Positions 30,421-35,112 of a stretch of 35,112 nt of DNA are shown here, in pieces. A program made the translations under genes and the position numbers. How positions within the stretch are numbered: the first letter of the stretch is position 1; the number at the start of each line of letters is the position of its first letter. Below the pieces are notes generated by a model that made no database searches, was not told the origin of the DNA, and saw only the letters and a program-made list of their open reading frames with translations. Location of the stretch: NCBI RefSeq assembly GCF_020532625.1, contig NZ_JAJAUY010000060.1:1-35112 (forward strand), in the 5' to 3' direction. Source of the stretch: Streptomyces antimicrobicus (GTDB taxonomy: Bacteria; Actinomycetota; Actinomycetes; Streptomycetales; Streptomycetaceae).

Positions 30421-30563
30421 ATGGTGTGCCACCCACGCGCGGGTGTCAGGTAGGAATGCGCCCTCCCGCCCCGGTTCTCCGGTGGACTCCCCAGGGTGCC
30501 CGGACGGTACCGGGCGGGAAGGTGCGGGAAATTCGTCGGCGCACGAAGGGAACCGCAACCGTC

Positions 30564-31688
30564 ATGTACGCAGCATCGTCCTCCGTGTCCGCCCCCGTCC
30601 GGCCGCACCGCACCTTCCAGGCCGGCGGCGGCCCCTACCTCGAAGCCGGGCGCGGCACCGCCCCGGTGCCGGCCGCCGTACGGGCGCGCCGGCTGCCGGG
30701 GATCGCGGCACAGCCGCTCAGCGGCAGAATCGACCTGTCGGGTCCGCAGGGCGCGCAGCTGCGCACGGCGCTCGCCTCGGTGCAGCGGATCTGCCCGGAG
30801 TTCGCGCCCGTCCAGGTGCTGCGGCGCAGCGGCCGGTCGGTGCTGCTCGTGGGGACCACGGGGCGCACGACCGCCGTCGCGAAGGTTTTACTGGACCACT
30901 CCCCCGAGTGGCGTGAGCGGTACCGGCACGAAATAGGAGCGTACCGGGCGTTCGTCCGGCACCGCCCGCCCGTGCGGGTGCCCCGGCTGATCGCGGCCGA
31001 CCCCGAGAACTGCACGCTCGTGGTGGAACGGATGGCGGGCCGGGTGGCGGCCCTGCAGCGGCATCCGGTGGAGGCCCCGCCCCGGCCGGACGTCCGGGCG
31101 GCGCTCGGCGCGGTGTGCCGGGTCAACCAGTGGCGGCCGCCGGCCGAGCTGTTCGGCCGCCCGCTGGACTACGCCTCGCGGATCTCGCGGTACCACGAGC
31201 TGGGGCTGCTGACCGACCGGGACCTCGGCGACCTGCAGAAGCTGCTGCACGGGCTGGCCGTGGCGGGTGGCCCCTGGCAGTTCAACCACGGTGACGCGCT
31301 GCTGTCGAACCTGCTGCTCTCACCGGCCGGGCCGGTGCTGCTCGACTGGGAGCACGCGGGCTGGTACCTGCCGGGCTACGACCTGGCGACGCTGTGGACC
31401 GTCCTGGGTGACGCCCCGGCCGCCCGCAGCCAGATCAGCCGGCTGGCGCAGGCGGCCGGTCCGGCGGCGCGGGACGCCTTCCTGGTGAACCTGATGCTGG
31501 TGCTGACGCGGGAGATCCGGATGTCCGAGACGGCGGTCCAGCGGTCCATGCTGGCCTCCGCCCCGACGCAGCCGCTGCCCGCCGGCGCCCTGTCGGCGGG
31601 CGAGGAGCAGCGGCTGCTGCTGCGCCGGCTGCACGACGACTGCGGCATGGCCCGTAGAGCCGTCCGGGCGGCGGTCGGCACCCGCTGA
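30564..31688 (+). CDS. Aminoglycoside phosphotransferase-family kinase with a TTA codon
   Basis: A protein of 374 residues of the APH/choline-kinase fold. TAVAKVLLDHSPEW carries the ATP-binding K107; Brenner's motif HGDALLSN gives H242, D244 and N249, followed by LDWEHAGW with the metal-binding D261. The substrate is unknown; antibiotic, sugar or lipid alcohol are all possible. Codon 109 is TTA (30888-30890), the rare leucine codon read only by the bldA tRNA in streptomycetes, so expression is probably tied to development. The ATG at 30564 is followed by the conserved-looking MYAASSS; AGGGA lies about 13 bases upstream, rather far. It diverges from the nsdA-like gene. Confidence 0.8.
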   Translation: MYAASSSVSAPVRPHRTFQAGGGPYLEAGRGTAPVPAAVRARRLPGIAAQPLSGRIDLSGPQGAQLRTALASVQRICPEFAPVQVLRRSGRSVLLVGTTGRTTAVAKVLLDHSPEWRERYRHEIGAYRAFVRHRPPVRVPRLIAADPENCTLVVERMAGRVAALQRHPVEAPPRPDVRAALGAVCRVNQWRPPAELFGRPLDYASRISRYHELGLLTDRDLGDLQKLLHGLAVAGGPWQFNHGDALLSNLLLSPAGPVLLDWEHAGWYLPGYDLATLWTVLGDAPAARSQISRLAQAAGPAARDAFLVNLMLVLTREIRMSETAVQRSMLASAPTQPLPAGALSAGEEQRLLLRRLHDDCGMARRAVRAAVGTR

Positions 31689-31720
31689 CCGTCCCTCCGG
31701 ATTCCCCACCCCCCATGGTC

Positions 31721-31758
31721 GCTGAGCCCCGGGCCCTCCCCACCGCCCGGGGCTCAGC
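31721..31758. terminator. Perfect 14-bp hairpin between convergent genes
   Basis: GCTGAGCCCCGGGC (31721-31734) and its perfect complement (31745-31758), with a 10-base loop, lie between the APH-family gene and the convergent flavodoxin-like gene. This is a strong bidirectional terminator. Confidence 0.75.
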
Positions 31759-31787
31759 GGTGTCCGGGGGCGGGCCGGGGCGTCCGG

Positions 31788-32501
31788 TCAGCGGTGTTCG
31801 GGGTTGGGGTAGTCGAAGCGGCAGCCCGCGTCCCACTCGGAGCGCTGGTTGCCGTGCGCGGGGAAGCCACCGGCCCGCTTGAGCAGGGCCGCCAGGTGCA
31901 TGAGGTTCCAGGTCATGAACGTGGTGTTGCGGTTGGTGAAGTCGTTCTCCGGCCCGCCCGACCCCTCGTCCAGGTAGGAGGGCCCGGGTCCGGCCTCGCC
32001 GATCCAGCCGGCGTCGGCCTGGGGCGGGACGGCGTAGCCCAGGTGCTGGAGGCTGTACAGGATGTTCATGGCGCAGTGCTTGACGCCGTCCTCGTTGCCG
32101 GTGACCAGGCAGCCGCCGACCCGGCCGTAGTACGCGTACTGCCCCTGCTCGTTGAGGATGCTGGAGCAGGCGTAGAGCCGCTCGATCACCTGCTTCATCA
32201 CGGAGCTGTTGTCGCCGAGCCAGATCGGGCCGGCCAGGACCAGGATGTCGGCGGCCATGATCTGCGAGTACAGGACCGGCCATGCGTCGGTGTCCCAGCC
32301 GTGGTCGGTCATGTCGGGCCAGACACCGGTGGCGATGTCGTGGTCCACGGCGCGGATCAGCTCGGTGGTGACCCCGTTCGCCTCCATCACCGCCCGGCTG
32401 CGGGTGATCAGACCCTCGGTGTTGCTCACCTCGGGCGAGCGCTTGAGCGTGCAGTTGACGTAGACGGCCCGCAGGTCCGGGTAGCGGTAGTGGTCGTTCA
32501 C
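31788..32501 (-). CDS. Flavodoxin-like NAD(P)H-dependent oxidoreductase
   Basis: A protein of 237 residues of the NADPH-dependent FMN reductase/flavodoxin fold: VYVNCTLKRSPEVSNTEGLI binds FMN phosphate, and MAADILVLAGPIWLGDNSSVMKQVIERL is the typical flavin loop, followed by GRVGGCLVTGNEDGVKH. It probably reduces quinones or a flavin, or supplies electrons to a partner. The GTG at 32501 has GGAGG directly before it, closer than usual, so a start further upstream remains possible. It is divergent from the KstD-like flavoprotein gene, with 160 bases between. Confidence 0.82.
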   Translation of the reverse strand: MNDHYRYPDLRAVYVNCTLKRSPEVSNTEGLITRSRAVMEANGVTTELIRAVDHDIATGVWPDMTDHGWDTDAWPVLYSQIMAADILVLAGPIWLGDNSSVMKQVIERLYACSSILNEQGQYAYYGRVGGCLVTGNEDGVKHCAMNILYSLQHLGYAVPPQADAGWIGEAGPGPSYLDEGSGGPENDFTNRNTTFMTWNLMHLAALLKRAGGFPAHGNQRSEWDAGCRFDYPNPEHR

Positions 32502-32661
32502 CCCTCCAGCGTGGGCCCGGGGCCTGGTGGGCGCCACCGCCGTGGCCCAGCCGGGTGGGAGCGGCGGGCGGGGCGGGCGCGCGCGTGGCTTGACATCACA
32601 TGATCCCCCGAACACCTTTTCTGACTCGGCATCAGCCATCTTCTCGCCTCTGGAGCCCGCC

Positions 32662-34458
32662 ATGGCCGCTGGTCGTCCGCCCTCCGCACAGCCCTCCCGT
32701 CGGACCGTGCTCGCCGGTACCGGTGCGGGGGCGCTCGCCGCCGGTCTGCCGGCCGCCGTCGCGCGGGCGGCCGGGGCGGCGCCGGCCGTGCTCGGCGCGT
32801 ACGACGTGGTCGTGGTCGGGTCCGGGGCGGCCGGGATGACGGCCGCGCTGACCGCCGCCAAGCGGGGGCTGAGCGTGGTCGTGGTGGAGAAGGCTCCCAC
32901 CTTCGGCGGGTCGGCGGCCCGCTCGGGCGCCGGGATCTGGCTGCCGAACAACAGCGTGCTGAGGGCCGCCGGGGTGCCGGACACGCCCGAGAAGGCGGCG
33001 GCGTACCTGGCGGCGGTGGTCGGTGACGGCGCGTCCGCCGAGCGGCAGGCGGCGTTCCTGGCGAACGGGCCGCGGATGCTGGACTTCGTCATGGCGAACA
33101 GCCCGCTGCGCTTCCGGTTCATGGCCGGCTACAGCGACTACTACCCCGACCTGCCCGGCGGCCTGGCGAACGGGCGTTCCATCGAGCCGGACCAGGTGGA
33201 CGGCCGGGTCCTGGGGGCGGAGCTGGACCGGCTGAACCCGGCGTACATGCCGGTGCCGGCCGGGATGGTGGTGTTCAGCCAGGACTACAAGTGGCTGACG
33301 CTGGCGGCGGTGAGCGCCAAGGGCGCGGCGGTCTCCGCCGCATGCCTGGCGCGGGGCACGGCGGCGGCGCTGCGCGGGGAGAAGCCGCTGACCATGGGCC
33401 AGGCGCTCGCGGCCGGGCTGCGGGCCGGGCTGCTGTGGGCCGGGGTGCCGGTGTGGCTGAACAGCCCGCTGGTGGACCTGGTGCAGGAGGGCGGCAGGGT
33501 GACCGGAGTGGTGGTGGCGAAGGACGGCGTGCAGGGCGTCGTACGGGCCCGGCGGGGCGTGGTCCTCGGCTCGGGCGGTTTCGAGCACGACGCGGCGATG
33601 CGGGCGCGCTACCAGCAGCAGCCGATCGGGACGCGGTGGACGGTCGGCGCGAAGGAGAACACCGGCGACGGCATCCGGGCCGGGGAGCGGGCGGGCGCGG
33701 CGTTGGCCCTGATGGAGGACGCCTGGTGGGGTCCGGCGGTCCCGCTGCCGGAGGAACCGTACTTCTGCCTGGCCGAACGGACGCTGCCGGGCGGGCTGAT
33801 GGTGAACGCGGCGGGGGCGCGGTTCGTGAACGAGGCGGCGCCGTACAGCGACGTGGTGCACGTGATGTACGAGAAGGACCGCGGCGCGCAGGGCTCGCAC
33901 ATCCCGGCGTGGCTGGTGGTCGACCAGAACTACCGCAACAAGTACCTGTTCAAGGACGTGCTGCCGACGTTCGCGCTCCCTGACGCCTGGTACGCGTCCG
34001 GGGCAGTGAAGAAGGCGTGGACGTGGGACGCGCTGGCGGGGCAGATCGGGGTGCCGGCGGCGGCCCTGCGGGCCACCTTGAACCGCTTCAACGCCCAGGC
34101 GTGGGCGGGCTCGGACCCGGACTTCCGGCGCGGGGACTCGGCGTACGACCACTACTACACGGACCCCGGGGTGTCCCCGAACTCGTGTCTGGCGCCGGTG
34201 TGGGCGCCGCCGTTCTACGCCTTCCGGATCGTCCCGGGCGACCTGGGGACCAAGGGCGGCATCGTGACGGACGCGCGGGCGCGGGCGCTGCGGCCGGACG
34301 GGTCGGTGATCGCCGGGCTGTACGCGGCGGGGAACGCGAGCGCGGCGGTGATGGGGCGCAGCTACGCGGGGGCCGGGTCGACCCTCGGTCCGGCGATGAC
34401 GTTCGGCCATGTGGCGGCGAACGACATCGCGGACGCCGCGGCCGCCGGGGCGGCCTGA
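32662..34458 (+). CDS. kstD: Tat-exported FAD-dependent 3-ketosteroid delta-1-dehydrogenase-like protein
   Basis: A protein of 598 residues. The twin-arginine signal is SRRTVLAGTGAGALAAGL (R13, R14). The FAD fold has VVVGSGAAGMTAALTAA (GSGAAG at 53-58) and E76 in VVVEK. Residues typical of KstD are present: SDYYPDLPGG (Y160/Y161), DQNYRNKY and the C-terminal GRSYAGAGSTLGPAMTFG, whose Tyr and Gly bind the 3-ketone in Rhodococcus KstD1. It may introduce a 1,2 double bond into a 3-ketosteroid or another ketone. Most KstD proteins are cytoplasmic, so the Tat signal is notable. GGAG at 32652-32655 supports the ATG; TTGACA at 32590-32595 may be its -35, without a clear -10. Confidence 0.83.
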   Translation: MAAGRPPSAQPSRRTVLAGTGAGALAAGLPAAVARAAGAAPAVLGAYDVVVVGSGAAGMTAALTAAKRGLSVVVVEKAPTFGGSAARSGAGIWLPNNSVLRAAGVPDTPEKAAAYLAAVVGDGASAERQAAFLANGPRMLDFVMANSPLRFRFMAGYSDYYPDLPGGLANGRSIEPDQVDGRVLGAELDRLNPAYMPVPAGMVVFSQDYKWLTLAAVSAKGAAVSAACLARGTAAALRGEKPLTMGQALAAGLRAGLLWAGVPVWLNSPLVDLVQEGGRVTGVVVAKDGVQGVVRARRGVVLGSGGFEHDAAMRARYQQQPIGTRWTVGAKENTGDGIRAGERAGAALALMEDAWWGPAVPLPEEPYFCLAERTLPGGLMVNAAGARFVNEAAPYSDVVHVMYEKDRGAQGSHIPAWLVVDQNYRNKYLFKDVLPTFALPDAWYASGAVKKAWTWDALAGQIGVPAAALRATLNRFNAQAWAGSDPDFRRGDSAYDHYYTDPGVSPNSCLAPVWAPPFYAFRIVPGDLGTKGGIVTDARARALRPDGSVIAGLYAAGNASAAVMGRSYAGAGSTLGPAMTFGHVAANDIADAAAAGAA

Positions 34459-34460
34459 GC

Positions 34461-34494
34461 GGGGCGCTCCGGCGCCGCCCCAGCGGGGCGCCCC
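34461..34494. terminator. Hairpin between KstD-like and hypothetical genes
   Basis: GGGGCGC (34461-34467) and GCGCCCC (34488-34494) form a perfect 7-bp stem between two convergent genes, directly after the KstD-like stop. Confidence 0.5.
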
Positions 34495-34501
34495 GGGGGG
34501 G

Positions 34502-35002
34502 TCAGCCCTGCTGGAAGAGTTCGGCGGGAAGCGGCTTGAGCAGGGCGTACAGGTCGTCCGTGATGGGGCGGTCCCAGCTGGCGATGGTGACCAGGACGTT
34601 GTCGCTGCGGTCGAACTGCACGCAGGAGATCCGGCTCTCGGAGAGCTTGATCTTCCGGACGATGAGGAGGTTGTCGCCCTGCATCACGGGGCAGTCCTCG
34701 ACGCCGGTGACCTCCACGTCCTCGTCGTTCTCCAGGGCGTCGAGGAGCTGGGCCACCTCGAAGGGGACCTGCTTGTCGGCGAGCTCCCGGGCCGGCGAAC
34801 CCTCGGGGAGGTTGCCGATGATCATCGCGGGGCCGCGTCCGCCGAAGAGGTCGTAGCGGAGGAAGACACCCTGGCAGCTGCCGTCGGGAGCGGGCAGCAG
34901 CCCGGCTCCGAGGTTGCCCGGCCAGTCCCCCGGGTCCATGGCCAGGACGTCGAAGTCCGGGCCGGCGGGTGTGGCGGCGCGGTGGCGGCGGAGGAAGGAC
35001 AT
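34502..35002 (-). CDS. Conserved hypothetical protein
   Basis: A protein of 166 residues from the ATG at 35002, with MSFLRRHR at its start. After a short basic, Pro-rich segment (LRRHRAATPAGPDFDVLAMD) it is a mixed alpha/beta domain: GVFLRYDLFGGRGPAMIIGNL, then an acidic helix AQLLDALENDEDVEV, then GDNLLIVRKIKLSESRISCVQFDRSDNVLVTIASWDRP and a C-terminal helix. No signal peptide, membrane segment or catalytic motif is visible and I do not recognise the family. The ribosome-binding site is weak, so an upstream start is possible. It converges with the KstD-like gene. Confidence 0.7.
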   Translation of the reverse strand: MSFLRRHRAATPAGPDFDVLAMDPGDWPGNLGAGLLPAPDGSCQGVFLRYDLFGGRGPAMIIGNLPEGSPARELADKQVPFEVAQLLDALENDEDVEVTGVEDCPVMQGDNLLIVRKIKLSESRISCVQFDRSDNVLVTIASWDRPITDDLYALLKPLPAELFQQG

Positions 35003-35112
35003 GCGGCCATGGTACGTGCCCGGCCCCCGTTTCCGGCGCCGGGGGCGCATGCCCGGGCGCACCGGCCCGGACCGTGCCCCGCCGCGTGCGCGGTCAGGCC
35101 GGGCGGCGCAGG

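Noticed and set aside
35094..35112. 3' end of a further minus-strand gene at the right edge
   Set aside because: A TGA at 35094-35096 preceded by codons for LRRPA would fit a gene end, but five codons are too few to support a feature.
1..35112. tRNA, rRNA, CRISPR array, insertion sequence, prophage or integrase
   Set aside because: I saw no cloverleaf, no regularly spaced repeats, no transposase or integrase motif, and no attachment-site duplications.

Overview
The window is 35 kb of very GC-rich DNA with actinomycete coding habits: strong G/C at third codon positions, many GTG starts, Tat signal peptides and very rare TTA codons. Several families are typical of Streptomyces: an SSI-type protease inhibitor, an NsdA-like TPR regulator, a small protein close to the nickel-binding SCO4226, standalone roadblock proteins, a PAS-SpoIIE phosphatase, and type II polyketide enzymes. 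I infer a Streptomyces or a close relative. I see no tRNA, rRNA, CRISPR array, insertion sequence or phage gene.

Layout. Bases 1-510: an ArsR-type metal sensor and the start of a possible divergent His-rich gene. 519-8251: mostly secreted proteins, namely a four-domain beta-propeller/FN3/LamG/DNRLRE protein, an MFS exporter, a frameshifted GH5 glycoside hydrolase, a cNMP-binding-domain protein, an SSI-type inhibitor with Arg at P1, and a small membrane protein. 8313-11084: a GNAT enzyme, a small secreted protein, a sirtuin and a VOC protein. 11226-14801: a large GT2 plus CDP-glycerol glycerophosphotransferase fusion for wall teichoic-acid-type polymers. 14976-17538: a five-gene set on the minus strand with three roadblock/LC7 proteins, one DUF4388-like protein and a lone IclR-type HTH.

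17579-21394 is a reduced type II polyketide locus: KS-alpha, an ActIV-like MBL-fold cyclase, a SnoaL-like protein and an ActVII-like didomain aromatase/cyclase. It has no chain length factor, ACP or ketoreductase. A small membrane protein and a PucR-type regulator follow, then a two-subunit Tat-exported molybdenum hydroxylase, the SCO4226-like protein, the SpoIIE phosphatase, and an NsdA-like regulator divergent from a TTA-containing APH-family gene. A flavodoxin-like protein divergent from a Tat-exported 3-ketosteroid-dehydrogenase-like flavoprotein and one conserved hypothetical gene close the window.

Transcription units are short and often bounded by perfect inverted repeats. The most unusual parts are the CLF-less polyketide locus, the roadblock set with neither GTPase nor kinase, the repeated upstream element shared by two roadblock genes, and the tandem operator-like repeats between nsdA and the TTA-containing gene.
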